A DNA stretch of 64,000 nucleotides from Methylophaga sp. (GCA_002706095.1 PAJP01000021.1:434001-498000); one strand, 5' to 3'. Counted from the stretch's first letter, positions 9,886-18,241 are shown. The notes: generated by a model not told the origin, from the sequence alone. A program made the numbers and translations.

Positions 9886-10578
9886 ATGCGGCTGGTAGAG
9901 TCATTTAAACAGGGCCAAGAGAAGCTCGAATCGATCAACTCAGAAATAAAAAGTCGCGTAGAGACTACCCTGAGAAGCTGGCCTGAGACGATCAATAAAA
10001 AAGTCTCTGATATTCGCAATTTTTCTCTGCCATGGACGCAATATTTTCACTTTTTCCATGACAGTGAAGAAACCATTGCTCACGAATCAGAACCTGTTAT
10101 AAAACTCAGTGATAAGTTTGCTACTTTACATCAACGCATTGAAGCTGATCTAGGCGTTGAAAATTTCGTGGGGGAGTGGTTCTTGGTGGATCAAGCCTGT
10201 ATTGATCAATTTGCTCAAGCAACCGGCGATCATCAGTGGATTCACACCGATCCTGTCAAAGCTGAAAATGAGTCTCCATTTAAAACAACCATTGCACATG
10301 GGTTTTTGACACTGTCTCTGATTCCAAAATTAACGGATACAGTTAACCCCGAAAAGAATGATTATCCTGAAGCCAGAATGTTGGTGAATTACGGGATGAA
10401 TAAAGTCGTTTTTCCTGCGCCGGTGAGGGTTGGAAAACGTATTCGTGCTCGGACTCGGATTATTGCTGTAACACCGCTTAGAAGAGGGCTTGAATTAGTT
10501 CGTGAAGTGACAATTGAGGTGGAAAACAGCAAACGACCCGCCTGTGTCGCGGAAATGTTATTACGCTTATATGACTGA
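9886..10578 (+). CDS. MaoC-family (R)-hydratase-like protein with N-terminal extension
   Basis: A 230-residue protein behind an AAAAGGATC ribosome site. Residues 90-225 form a MaoC/hotdog domain with the hydratase dyad motif GDHQWIHTDP (D115, H120). Family members hydrate trans-2-enoyl-CoA to (R)-3-hydroxyacyl-CoA, for example in polyhydroxyalkanoate or fatty-acid metabolism. The first ~75 residues are a charged, helix-prone extension not needed for the hydratase fold. They resemble in general character the phasin-like leaders on some PHA-linked proteins, but I do not assign them. No PHA genes are nearby. Confidence 0.8.
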   Translation: MRLVESFKQGQEKLESINSEIKSRVETTLRSWPETINKKVSDIRNFSLPWTQYFHFFHDSEETIAHESEPVIKLSDKFATLHQRIEADLGVENFVGEWFLVDQACIDQFAQATGDHQWIHTDPVKAENESPFKTTIAHGFLTLSLIPKLTDTVNPEKNDYPEARMLVNYGMNKVVFPAPVRVGKRIRARTRIIAVTPLRRGLELVREVTIEVENSKRPACVAEMLLRLYD

Positions 10579-10579
10579 T

Positions 10580-10609
10580 AAAAAAGGCGGTTTCATGACC
10601 GCCTTTTTT
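10580..10609. terminator. Bidirectional terminator between convergent genes
   Basis: A 12-bp perfect stem (10580-10591 with 10598-10609), a 6-base loop and A/T runs at both ends. It lies between the convergent MaoC gene (ending 10578) and nhaD (ending 10634) and can serve both. Confidence 0.88.
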
Positions 10610-10633
10610 ATTGAGAAGATGTGTTTTGTTTTA

Positions 10634-12091
10634 TTAAAACATGGCACTATTCAGCCAGAGATGAACATAGATGCTGGCTGCATAACCAAGGGCAATCGCC
10701 CAGATCCATTTGATGTGTGAGAAGAAAGTGTAAATGCCTCGCGCTTGCCCCATCACAGCGACACCCGCTGCTGAGCCAATCGATAGTAAAGAACCACCGA
10801 CACCCGCTGTCAGCGTGACTAATAACCATTGTCCCTGGCTCATGTCCGGATTCATTGAAAGCACAGCAAACATCACAGGAATATTATCGACAATGGCTGA
10901 CACAATACCGACTAGAATGTTAGCGGTTGTTGGGCCCAAGTCTCCGTACATCAGCTGCGAACCCAGGTTGAGATAACCAATGGTGCCAAGTCCACCTACG
11001 CACAAAATAATGCCGTAGAAAAACATCAATGTGTCCCATTCTGCACGCTCAACCTGTTGAAATATATTGAACGGTTTGCGTCGATCTAATCCTTCAACTT
11101 CAACCCCTGGTAATCCTTCTTCATCAGATGTTGTGTTGATAAATGTTTTTCTATCACGCATTTTTAAGGTGTAACCGTAGAGCTTTAATAAGCCTAGTCC
11201 AGTCATCATGCCAATGACAGGTGGTAAATGCAGGAAATTATGGGCAGACACAGCCATGGCGATAGTGACTAAAAATAAGCCAACCACAACAAAAGCGCCT
11301 TCTTTGAGTTCTGCTTGGTCTGAGTTTGCTTGGGGTTGTCCATTCTTAATGGCTACTGACATTAAAAGTGCAGGAACAAACCAGTTCACAACAGATGGAA
11401 CAAACAATTTAAAGAATTCTTGAAATTCTACGACCCCTTTTTGCCAAACCATCAATGTGGTGATGTCGCCAAATGGACTGAACGCACCACCTGCGTTTGC
11501 AGCAACAACTATATTTATACAGGCCAGAGACACAAACTTGACATTTGTGCCGCCAACCGCCATTACAACGGTGGCCATCAATAATGCCGTGGTTAAGTTA
11601 TCCGCTACGGGGGATATAAAGAAGGCGAATAACCCTGTGATCCAAAAAATACTGCGCAGCGAAAAGCCTTTATTGATTAACCAGGCTCGTAGACTATTGA
11701 ATACGCCTCGTTCTCCCATGGTATTGATATAAGTCATCGCCGCTAGTAAGAACAAAAGCAACTCACCATACTCTTCTAGGTTGTGTCGAATCATCAGCCC
11801 TGCAGTGTGGTGATATTCAGAGTCTGGTTGTTGTGCATAAATGAGTGCAATCAAGCCCCATATTACGCCAGCCGCGACCATGACAGGCTTAGACTTGCGC
11901 ATATGGATTTCTTCTTCAAGGATAACCAAAGCATAGGCCACCACAAACAACAAGATTGAGACATAACCGACCCAGTGAGTGGTTAAATCAAGTAATTTCG
12001 CATTTTCTGCAGCCATGGCGGGGTAAGGCAGAGCTAACAGTGCGGCGAAACTAAATAGGAGCCATGGGCGTCCTTGAAGAATTGATTTCAC
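10634..12091 (-). CDS. nhaD: Na+/H+ antiporter NhaD
   Basis: A 485-residue polytopic inner-membrane antiporter of the ion-transporter superfamily, with a cleavable-looking or first membrane helix at 8-27. Sequences such as SPVADNLTTALLMATVVMAVGG, NAGGAFSPFGDITTLMVWQKG and DNIPVMFAVLSMNP are typical of NhaD from halophilic and alkaliphilic gammaproteobacteria. The start codon is GTG (12091), with AAGGA eight bases upstream. NhaD exports Na+ or Li+ at alkaline pH, matching the other sodium systems in the window. It lies 68 bases downstream of the LMW phosphatase, on the same strand. Confidence 0.9.
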   Translation of the reverse strand: MKSILQGRPWLLFSFAALLALPYPAMAAENAKLLDLTTHWVGYVSILLFVVAYALVILEEEIHMRKSKPVMVAAGVIWGLIALIYAQQPDSEYHHTAGLMIRHNLEEYGELLLFLLAAMTYINTMGERGVFNSLRAWLINKGFSLRSIFWITGLFAFFISPVADNLTTALLMATVVMAVGGTNVKFVSLACINIVVAANAGGAFSPFGDITTLMVWQKGVVEFQEFFKLFVPSVVNWFVPALLMSVAIKNGQPQANSDQAELKEGAFVVVGLFLVTIAMAVSAHNFLHLPPVIGMMTGLGLLKLYGYTLKMRDRKTFINTTSDEEGLPGVEVEGLDRRKPFNIFQQVERAEWDTLMFFYGIILCVGGLGTIGYLNLGSQLMYGDLGPTTANILVGIVSAIVDNIPVMFAVLSMNPDMSQGQWLLVTLTAGVGGSLLSIGSAAGVAVMGQARGIYTFFSHIKWIWAIALGYAASIYVHLWLNSAMF

Positions 12092-12159
12092 GACAATAAT
12101 CCTTATGAATGACGAGACCGGGCAATAATACGCCGGAATTTAAGCTGAACAAATAAATA

Positions 12160-12630
12160 TCAGTTAACGACGCTATCATGAAATCCTTTAGAGGCGTCTG
12201 CAACAAGATCAAACACATGATTAAAGCCATTCTGCCCGCCGTAGTAGGGATCCGGTACATCGCTTTCTTCACGTTGCGGCGCATAGTCCAGAAACATTTT
12301 GACTTTGTGTTTGTATGCATCAGGACAAGCGTTGATTAAAATTTCATAATTACTGGTATCCATGGCCAGTATGTAATCAAACTCTTCAAAATCAGCTTGG
12401 CTGAATTTACGGGCACGGATGTAGGATAAATCGATACCACGCTGTTTTGCGGTCTGTTGAGCACGGCTATCAGGTTCTTCGCCAACGTGATAAGCATGGG
12501 TGCCAGCAGAATCAATGAGAAAACGATCGCGTGTGCCCATATCTTCGGTTAACTTGGTAAACACACCCTCAGCCGTAGGTGAACGACAAATATTACCCAT
12601 ACAGACAAACAGTACTTTTATTTGATTCAT
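12160..12630 (-). CDS. Low-molecular-weight protein-tyrosine phosphatase
   Basis: A 156-residue LMW-PTP with the phosphate-binding loop CMGNICRS, in which C10 is the nucleophile and R16 binds phosphate. The general acid D127 is in VPDPYYGG. Some family members act on tyrosine kinases of polysaccharide export, others on small phosphate esters. There is no Wzc-type kinase nearby, so the substrate is unknown. It may be cotranscribed with nhaD. Confidence 0.9.
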   Translation of the reverse strand: MNQIKVLFVCMGNICRSPTAEGVFTKLTEDMGTRDRFLIDSAGTHAYHVGEEPDSRAQQTAKQRGIDLSYIRARKFSQADFEEFDYILAMDTSNYEILINACPDAYKHKVKMFLDYAPQREESDVPDPYYGGQNGFNHVFDLVADASKGFHDSVVN

Positions 12631-12702
12631 TGTTGATTTCTTTTATTTCAATACTAATTATAAAAAATGAGATTAAATATAATAAAGCCAATATCTCAGC
12701 GG

Positions 12703-13584
12703 TTATATTTCTGAAAGCAGTTGGTCAATCATTGACTCAGCCTGGCCCATATAACCACCCCCGAATAAGTTAAGATGATTGAGAATATGGTAAAGGTTAT
12801 ATAAGGTTTTGCGCGTTGAATAGCCGGAATCTACAGGATAGATAGCATTGTAAGCAGCAAAAAAATCTCGGCCAAATCCACCGAATAATTCTGTCATCGC
12901 TAAGTCCGTTTCACGATCGCCGTAATAGCAGGCAGGGTCATAAATAACGGGCTGCCCGTTCTCATCTGCTGCCGCATTTCCCCCCCATAAATCACCGTGT
13001 AGTATGGATGGATGGGGCTGATGGTTTTCGAGCAGTTTATCCAGCTCATCCATCAGTTTTTCACCTCTGGATTGTATTCGACCAGAATAACCATTTTGTG
13101 CAGCAAACTTGAGTTGTTGACCCAAGCGTTGCTCTCGCCAGAATGTCAGCCAGTCGTGTGTTTGGTCATTGATTTGAGGGGTACTGCCTATAGTGTTATC
13201 CATCTGCCAACCAAAATAAGGTTGCTTGACTTTATGCATGTGCGCTAACTGTTCCCCTAACGCAATATTGCTATTACCCCTTAAGCCTTTGAGAGAAATA
13301 TATTCCAGCACTAAATAGCTGTGTTCATGAGTGGTCCCTTGGCATATGACGCCGGGAACGCGCACGCTTTTAGTGGCCGCCATTTCTTGTAAACCAAGCG
13401 CTTCCGCTTCGAACATCAAAGACAAAGAAGGTTGGTTGAGTTTTATGAAATAAGTGTGTTGATCAGTCTTCAGTTGATAGGCGCTATTGATACAACCGCC
13501 ACCAATGCTGCTCAATTGGTATGGCTGAAGACTCTGATGGATAGTTGATTCGATATGTTCAACAATGGAGTCAAGTTGTGCCAT
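12703..13584 (-). CDS. Fructosamine/ketosamine-3-kinase family protein
   Basis: A 293-residue APH-like kinase. The nucleotide loop region is SSIGGGCINSAY (25-36), the catalytic loop is HGDLWGGN at 196-203 (D198), and the metal-binding DPACYYGDRE begins at D216. The family phosphorylates sugar-lysine adducts to reverse protein glycation. In bacteria ribulosamine or erythrulosamine adducts are the usual substrates. rpiA, a ribose phosphate gene, lies divergently 200 bases away, which is suggestive only. Confidence 0.88.
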   Translation of the reverse strand: MAQLDSIVEHIESTIHQSLQPYQLSSIGGGCINSAYQLKTDQHTYFIKLNQPSLSLMFEAEALGLQEMAATKSVRVPGVICQGTTHEHSYLVLEYISLKGLRGNSNIALGEQLAHMHKVKQPYFGWQMDNTIGSTPQINDQTHDWLTFWREQRLGQQLKFAAQNGYSGRIQSRGEKLMDELDKLLENHQPHPSILHGDLWGGNAAADENGQPVIYDPACYYGDRETDLAMTELFGGFGRDFFAAYNAIYPVDSGYSTRKTLYNLYHILNHLNLFGGGYMGQAESMIDQLLSEI

Positions 13585-13787
13585 TATTTTTCCTTAATGA
13601 GATTTGAGAAAAACGAGTGAAGTGTTGCCGTTAAGGATATGAGCTATAGAGAAAGGCATCAAGTTTCTGCATCATATTTGGGCACGGAATTCACCGAAGA
13701 ACCATCAACCACAAGGATTGTCCGTTTTTTTATACGTGTTGGCTATGTAAGCTGATGATTATTTATGATGGCATAAGGAGTTTGTCT

Positions 13788-14468
13788 ATGGCTATTAATC
13801 CTAAACAACGAGTGGCACTGCATGCTGCCAATCTGGTTGAGCAGAATATGGTAGTTGGCTTAGGAACCGGTTCGACAGCTAACTTTTTCATTGAAGCGCT
13901 GGCTAAGCGTTGTAAGGCCGAAAAATTAAATATTCAAACTGTCAGTAGCTCTGCTATCAGTGCAGTCAAAGCACGTGAGGCGGGTTTACCTGTCGTATCG
14001 ATAGCGGATCTTGATTCACTAGATATCTATGTTGATGGTGCAGATGAGGTCACGCCGGATCTCACCTTATTGAAAGGGCGCGGTCAGGATTTGGTGAATG
14101 AAAAGTTATTGGCCTCTGCGGCTGATCAGTTCTTTGTATTAGTAGATGAATCAAAACTGGTTGAACATATTGGAGATAATTTTCCTATTCCAGTTGAAGT
14201 GATGCCGCAAGCATGGCGTTTAGTGTTAACCCAGCTAAAACATCAGGGCGGAGAAGGGCAGCTCAGGCTAAATGCATCAGGTGATAATGTTGCTGTCACG
14301 GCAAGTGGTAGTCTGGTGCTGGATATGCAGTTTAAGGATATGGATAGTCTAGAATTGACGATGATTTTAGATACGATTCCCGGTATTGTTGAGCACGGAA
14401 TTTTCAGTGATATCGCCTCCGCTATTTTTATTGGTGGAGAAAGTGAAGTAGAAGAACACTGGCGTTAA
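13788..14468 (+). CDS. rpiA: Ribose-5-phosphate isomerase A
   Basis: A 226-residue pentose-phosphate enzyme interconverting ribose 5-phosphate and ribulose 5-phosphate. I use the ATG at 13788, preceded by AAGGAG at 13775-13780. An in-frame ATG at 13755 would add 11 residues absent from the family. Motifs are GLGTGST (24-30), DGADE (83-87) and the lysine/glutamate-containing KGRGQDLVNEK. The last differs slightly from the more common KGGGGAL form. Confidence 0.93.
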   Translation: MAINPKQRVALHAANLVEQNMVVGLGTGSTANFFIEALAKRCKAEKLNIQTVSSSAISAVKAREAGLPVVSIADLDSLDIYVDGADEVTPDLTLLKGRGQDLVNEKLLASAADQFFVLVDESKLVEHIGDNFPIPVEVMPQAWRLVLTQLKHQGGEGQLRLNASGDNVAVTASGSLVLDMQFKDMDSLELTMILDTIPGIVEHGIFSDIASAIFIGGESEVEEHWR

Positions 14469-14499
14469 AACTATTTTTCATTGGCGTGATGACATGATG

Positions 14500-14530
14500 G
14501 TACATGGAGGAGTTGAGCTCCCCCATGTAC
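14500..14530. other. Stem-loop between convergent rpiA and peroxiredoxin genes
   Basis: Bases 14500-14507 (GTACATGG) pair with 14523-14530. After one mismatch, 14509-14512 pair with 14518-14521. There is no T-run on either strand, so it may be a weak terminator or an RNA 3'-end stabiliser rather than a classical rho-independent terminator. Confidence 0.5.
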
Positions 14531-14545
14531 TCAGAGTCTAAGACA

Positions 14546-15061
14546 TTAGCCTTTTTTGAGTTCTTCCAGAATGGTTTCTGCTTTGGATTTACCAAACTCA
14601 CCCGAGCCTTCAACACCAATATATGTCACTTCGCCATCTTTCAGAATGCAGGCAAAACGATAGCAGCGTACGCCCATGCCACCGGCCGTTAAGTCACGGT
14701 CTAAGCCCATAGCCTTGGTCAGTTCAGCACTACCATCAGCCAACATTCTAACTTTACCTTCATTGTTGACTTGTCTACCCCACGCCCCCATGACAAAGGC
14801 ATCATTCACGGCCATACACCAGATTTCATCTGCTCCTGCTGCTTTGATGTCATCTGCAAGGCGTATAAAACCAGGTAAATGCTCCTCAGAGCAAAGCGGA
14901 GTAAATGCACCAGGTACACCAAAAAGAACGATGGTTTTGCCTTCTGTGAGTGATTGCACATTTTGTGGTTGAGGGTTAACAGGGCAGCCACTGCTTGCTG
15001 AAAAGTCTACACATTCTGAGAGTGTCGCCGCGGGAATTTTCTGTCCAACTTCGATTGTCAT
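14546..15061 (-). CDS. Peroxiredoxin, Prx5 subfamily
   Basis: A 171-residue thiol peroxidase. The PGAFTPLCSEEHLPG active site gives the peroxidatic C57 with T54. C17 and C26 are candidates for a resolving thiol. Prx5-type enzymes reduce hydrogen peroxide and organic hydroperoxides using glutathione/glutaredoxin or thioredoxin. The ATG at 15061 has GGAGCAAG just upstream. It is monocistronic and convergent with rpiA. Confidence 0.9.
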   Translation of the reverse strand: MTIEVGQKIPAATLSECVDFSASSGCPVNPQPQNVQSLTEGKTIVLFGVPGAFTPLCSEEHLPGFIRLADDIKAAGADEIWCMAVNDAFVMGAWGRQVNNEGKVRMLADGSAELTKAMGLDRDLTAGGMGVRCYRFACILKDGEVTYIGVEGSGEFGKSKAETILEELKKG

Positions 15062-15222
15062 ACTTGCTCCTTAATCCATTATTTTTATTTACAGGTTAAC
15101 TAGCATAAGACAATCGCTATGAGATAAAAACACTATGAAACATGAGGTTTTATCAGTTTGGAATTGTGAAGGTGAGTCGATATGATGTTAGTAACTTACT
15201 CGAATCAAAAGGATATAAACAC

Positions 15223-16230
15223 ATGGCTGAAAAACAATTACGCTGGGGAATTTTAGGTGCTGCTCGTGTAAACGAAAAATTACTGCCCGCTATTGTTGAA
15301 GCAGCTAATGCGAAATTGGTCGCCATTGCTAGTCGTCGTCCTGGTGCTGCAGCAGAAGTTTTGCAAAAACTAGCGCCAGAACAAACTGAGGTAGAGACTT
15401 TGGACGATCCTGAAGCACTGCTTTCTCATTCACAGATCGATGCTATCTATTTACCCATGTCGAATGAAGAGCATGCGGAATGGGCTTTGAAAGCCATAAA
15501 CCACGGTAAACACGTGTTGATTGAAAAACCGATGGCACTAACGGTGGCGGATATTGATGCGATTGAAGCAGCTGCGAAAGCAAACAATGTCACGGTGATG
15601 GAGGGCTTTATGTATATCTTCCATCCCCAACATGATTATGTAAAACAGTTGATTGATGATGGCAAGATTGGTGATGTGCGCACGATGAAAACGGCGTTTG
15701 CCTTTCCAATGAAACCCGCTCGACTGTATAGGATCAATCGCGATATAAACGATGGTGGTGGCGCCATGTGGGATATTGGTCCTTATGCTATTCATACAGC
15801 AAGACTATGGTTTGATAACGAGCCTGTTGCAGCCATGGCGATGGCCAAGCTCAATGACAGTGGAGCGGATGTCAGCTTGAGTGGTGTATTTGATTTTACG
15901 GATGGTAAGTTTGCTCATTTTGAAATGAGTTTTGAGCATGCCAGACGCAGCGAGTATGAAATCATCGGGACTAAAGGCGGTATTAAATGTCATACCGTTT
16001 GGCAACCGGAAACGGAAGAGGCCACAATTAGCTGGTGGAATGATGAGGAAGAACAAACCGTCTCTATTCCAAAGGCCAATCATTTCAATCTGGAAATAGA
16101 GCATTTCTCTGAGTGCATACTGCAAAATAAGGCTCCCAAGCTCACGATGACAGATGCAAGAAATAATTGTGCTGCTATTTGTGCTGCTCTGGCTTCAGTC
16201 CGACAATCAAAAAAAGTTGATATTGATTGA
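15223..16230 (+). CDS. Gfo/Idh/MocA-family NAD(P)-dependent oxidoreductase
   Basis: A 335-residue dehydrogenase. I prefer the ATG at 15223 (MAEKQLRWGILG), behind AAAAGGAT, over an ATG 81 bases upstream, because the Rossmann strand normally begins within the first ten residues. The nucleotide motif GILGAARV, the EKP motif in LIEKPMALT and the C-terminal alpha/beta domain are present. The family oxidises or reduces sugars and cyclitols. The substrate is unknown and no sugar pathway adjoins. Confidence 0.88.
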   Translation: MAEKQLRWGILGAARVNEKLLPAIVEAANAKLVAIASRRPGAAAEVLQKLAPEQTEVETLDDPEALLSHSQIDAIYLPMSNEEHAEWALKAINHGKHVLIEKPMALTVADIDAIEAAAKANNVTVMEGFMYIFHPQHDYVKQLIDDGKIGDVRTMKTAFAFPMKPARLYRINRDINDGGGAMWDIGPYAIHTARLWFDNEPVAAMAMAKLNDSGADVSLSGVFDFTDGKFAHFEMSFEHARRSEYEIIGTKGGIKCHTVWQPETEEATISWWNDEEEQTVSIPKANHFNLEIEHFSECILQNKAPKLTMTDARNNCAAICAALASVRQSKKVDID

Positions 16231-16338
16231 AAGTCAGCAACACTGATAGTCGCCATTGAAATAAAGAAACGGATCTTTAAGTAGAAAAGCCGAAATGCGC
16301 ACCCTTTAACTTGAGATCTATCAATGTTAGGGTAGAAG

Positions 16339-16361
16339 CAACAACAAACTATTTGTTGTTG
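16339..16361. other. Perfect 10-bp hairpin in the leader region of the first VPLPA-CTERM gene
   Basis: CAACAACAAA (16339-16348) pairs with its exact complement at 16352-16361 around a 3-base CTA loop. No T-run follows (GTACCC), so it is not a standard terminator. It lies in the 200-base gap between the Gfo/Idh gene and the aptamer at 16434. I see no other feature in 16231-16433. Confidence 0.55.
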
Positions 16362-16433
16362 GTACCCGTTAAGAAGGTATTGATTTACATTCATAGCGGG
16401 TATGTTCGGCTCAACACGTTCGTGATGGGCTGT

Positions 16434-16514
16434 CATAGCCAAACTCGTCGCGAGGCGAGGACGGAAAGCTACAGATCTTGATGAAGAACGAGATGGCTGG
16501 GCTGCATTGCTTTG
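16434..16514 (+). ncRNA. Cyclic di-GMP-I-like (GEMM) riboswitch aptamer 1
   Basis: This is a structured leader with the GEMM-I plan. GCCAAA leads into a 6-bp stem capped by a GCGA tetraloop (CUCGUC/GGCGAG). The conserved ACGGAAAGCU follows, then a second stem AUCUUG/CGAGAU, GAUGGCU, and a closing GGGCUGC. Both stems covary with the two other copies in this window (17921-18012 and 18395-18473). The RBS of the VPLPA-CTERM gene begins 10 bases after the aptamer, and no terminator intervenes, so control is probably translational. In GEMM-I RNAs the ligand is c-di-GMP. The positions I align to the ligand-contacting G and to the conserved CGCAAAG differ here, so the ligand is inferred. Confidence 0.8.
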
Positions 16515-16537
16515 TAACAAATCAAGGAGTTTATGAT

Positions 16538-17041
16538 ATGAAACAAGCGATGCTATTTGCAATTGCTTTATTTGCCACAGTGTCAGCTAATGCTGCCACA
16601 CTCACCATCAATCCAACAGGGTCAACTAATGCCACTCAGACCACCTCAGTAGATACAGGAAGCACGGTGTTAGGTAGTGGTACCGTCACTAACGGTGACG
16701 AGCCGTGGAGTTCAACTTACGATGTGACTACAACAGAAGATACCTCTACCATTATTGAGTGGTCATTTAATCCTGTAGCTGCGCTGACAGAAGCCACCAT
16801 TTCTTTTGATAATGGGGTTGATCCAGTTCAGTTGTTTGATATTTCAGGTGATTTCAGGTTTACAGGTTTGATTTACGCAGGCACAGTTGCCTCTGTTAAT
16901 TTGCTGAATGGTAATCGAAACGTCTTTAAATATGACGTATCATTGCAATCAGTTTCTGAAGTCCCTGTTCCTGCAGCATTTTTTCTTTTAGCCCCAGCTC
17001 TGTTAGGGTTCCTTGGTCTACGTAGAAAAAACGTGCTCTAG
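16538..17041 (+). CDS. VPLPA-CTERM sorting-domain protein 1
   Basis: A 167-residue secreted protein. The start is the ATG at 16538, with AAGGAG at 16524-16529. A longer reading frame from 16478 would translate the riboswitch. A signal peptide ends near ANA-A (about residue 19). The body is Thr/Ser/Asn-rich and beta-strand-like with no known enzyme motif. The C-terminus is a sorting tail: VPVPAAFF, a hydrophobic segment LLAPALLGFLGL, then RRK. Such PEP-CTERM-like proteins are cleaved by an exosortase (VPLPA type, XrtD class) and released or attached with exopolysaccharide. It shares length and the central EWSFNP motif with the protein at 18497, so the two are paralogues. Confidence 0.85.
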   Translation: MKQAMLFAIALFATVSANAATLTINPTGSTNATQTTSVDTGSTVLGSGTVTNGDEPWSSTYDVTTTEDTSTIIEWSFNPVAALTEATISFDNGVDPVQLFDISGDFRFTGLIYAGTVASVNLLNGNRNVFKYDVSLQSVSEVPVPAAFFLLAPALLGFLGLRRKNVL

Positions 17042-17102
17042 CTAGGGAAATTTAAACTTTTCTGAGACACTTCAATTATCTGACAAGATATTGAGTATTG
17101 TG

Positions 17103-17139
17103 AAAAAGCCGTGGTACAAAAAAGACCACGGCTTTTTTT
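17103..17139. terminator. Bidirectional terminator between convergent VPLPA-CTERM genes
   Basis: A 13-bp stem, 17103-17115 with 17125-17137 (GC core GCCGTGGT/ACCACGGC), a 9-base loop and A5/T7 runs. It serves the plus-strand gene ending at 17041 and the minus-strand gene ending at 17151. Confidence 0.88.
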
Positions 17140-17150
17140 ATTGCTGAACT

Positions 17151-17903
17151 TTATTTTGCCTTACGGCGCAAGCCGATAAATCCTAATAGAGCAGGAGCAA
17201 ACATCAATAATGCACCAGGTACGGGAACTGCAGATGGTACATCAACTTCTTCAATTCCAGCATAAAGCACACTCTGTTGGCTGTAGTTATAAAAACCAAA
17301 AGAACCATTACTGAATGCACCAGTAATACTTAACTCTTTTATACCATTGACAAAAACTTCAACTAAAGAGGATGTAAAGGTAATATCAAAGTCATATGTT
17401 GTATTATCCAGCCAACCTGTATCGCCCAAGTTAGTTGCACGGGCTAATTCGGTCACATTTTTGCTTGGATCATGAGCCCATGCACCAGAGTTATCACCTA
17501 ATACGCCGCTGACCTGTGAGATGGCCAGGCCTTTTTGACCAGCACCGTAATAGGTTTGATCTCCTTGTTTCCAGTCGATGAGTAAATAATCAGCAGATGA
17601 GTTGGTTAGATCGTTATTGTTATAACCCAAGACAAACCCGATATAATCATCGTCAGCAGTCGTCTTTACTGTTATCTGACCTGATAATGCCGTGCCCTGG
17701 CTATTTTTATTGTTGTGAAAGACGGTTGGAGTACCGTTGATTCCTTGTTGAACAGCATTATTACCCGACTGTAATACCCAGTTACCGTTACCATTTGCCT
17801 TCCATGAAGACAAATCAACGGGCTGAGGTGCAGCCATAGCTGTTGTGGATATTGCTCCAAGAATGAAGCCACCCAAGAGAAGGTTTTGTAACGTTTTTTT
17901 CAT
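17151..17903 (-). CDS. VPLPA-CTERM protein 2 with thrombospondin C-terminal-like domain
   Basis: A 250-residue secreted protein. The ATG at 17903 follows AAGGAAAA. The longer frame from 17996 is rejected because it translates the riboswitch. A signal peptide ends near AMA-A. The body resembles the lectin-like C-terminal domain of thrombospondins/COMP: DDDYIGFVLGY, DWKQGDQTYY, a GLAI strand, GWLDNTTYDFDI and SFGFYNYSQQSVLYAGIE appear in the same order as in that family. The sorting tail VPVPGALLMFAPALLGFIGL plus RRKAK ends the protein. It is probably a calcium- or ligand-binding matrix or surface protein sorted by an exosortase. Confidence 0.82.
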   Translation of the reverse strand: MKKTLQNLLLGGFILGAISTTAMAAPQPVDLSSWKANGNGNWVLQSGNNAVQQGINGTPTVFHNNKNSQGTALSGQITVKTTADDDYIGFVLGYNNNDLTNSSADYLLIDWKQGDQTYYGAGQKGLAISQVSGVLGDNSGAWAHDPSKNVTELARATNLGDTGWLDNTTYDFDITFTSSLVEVFVNGIKELSITGAFSNGSFGFYNYSQQSVLYAGIEEVDVPSAVPVPGALLMFAPALLGFIGLRRKAK

Positions 17904-17920
17904 GCCATTTTCCTTATTCG

Positions 17921-18012
17921 CAAAGTGAAAATGCAACTCAGCCATCTCATTTTTATCAGTAGAATTGAGACCTGTAGCTTTCCGTGCTTGGCTCACACCA
18001 AGGTTGGCTTTG
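17921..18012 (-). ncRNA. Cyclic di-GMP-I-like (GEMM) riboswitch aptamer 2
   Basis: Read on the minus strand, a CAAAG/CTTTG closing stem (18012-18008 with 17925-17921) encloses GCCAAC, the stem CUUGGU/GCCAAG with a GUGA (GNRA) tetraloop, the conserved CACGGAAAGCUACAG, a second stem GUCUCA/UGAGAU, and AUGGCUGAGUUGC. The stem sequences differ from those of copies 1 and 3 but preserve pairing, so this is a true structured RNA. The VPLPA-CTERM/TSP-like gene starts 18 bases downstream, with its ribosome site between. It is presumed to be a translational c-di-GMP switch. Confidence 0.78.
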
Positions 18013-18090
18013 AAATTGAGCGCTGGGTTTTACCAGCAAGGAAATTCTAACCCAACCAGACGCGATAGAAAATAACGTGTTTTGTATTTT

Positions 18091-18116
18091 CTTTACAAAA
18101 GTTAACTTTTGTAAAG
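18091..18116. promoter_or_regulatory. Perfect 26-bp palindrome, probable operator
   Basis: The half-site CTTTACAAAAGTT (18091-18103) is followed immediately by its exact reverse complement (18104-18116), with no spacer. It lies in the divergent intergenic region, 79 bases upstream of the minus-strand aptamer. It overlaps a weak -35/-10 pair for that direction (TTGTAA, 17 bases, TTATTT on the minus strand). A dimeric repressor or activator site is the natural reading; the regulator is not identifiable. Confidence 0.6.
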
Positions 18117-18241
18117 TGACATGCGTTCGCTGCTATCTAGCGATAACGCAATGAAGCTGATAGTGCAACTCCATATTCCCGGTGTATAGAAAGTCTCATT
18201 GTTAATTCTTGCAATAATTCACAACCAGTTCACAGTTTTTT

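Noticed and set aside
13755..13787. Eleven-residue N-terminal extension of rpiA
   Set aside because: There is no ribosome site before 13755, while AAGGAG stands seven bases before the ATG at 13788, and the extension is not seen in the family.
16478..16537. Upstream ATG extending VPLPA-CTERM protein 1 by 20 residues
   Set aside because: The extension translates the 3' half of the riboswitch aptamer. The ATG at 16538 has a proper AAGGAG site and begins a normal signal peptide.
17904..17996. Upstream start extending VPLPA-CTERM protein 2 by 31 residues
   Set aside because: These codons lie within the minus-strand aptamer and its linker. The ATG at 17903 has a ribosome site and starts the signal peptide.
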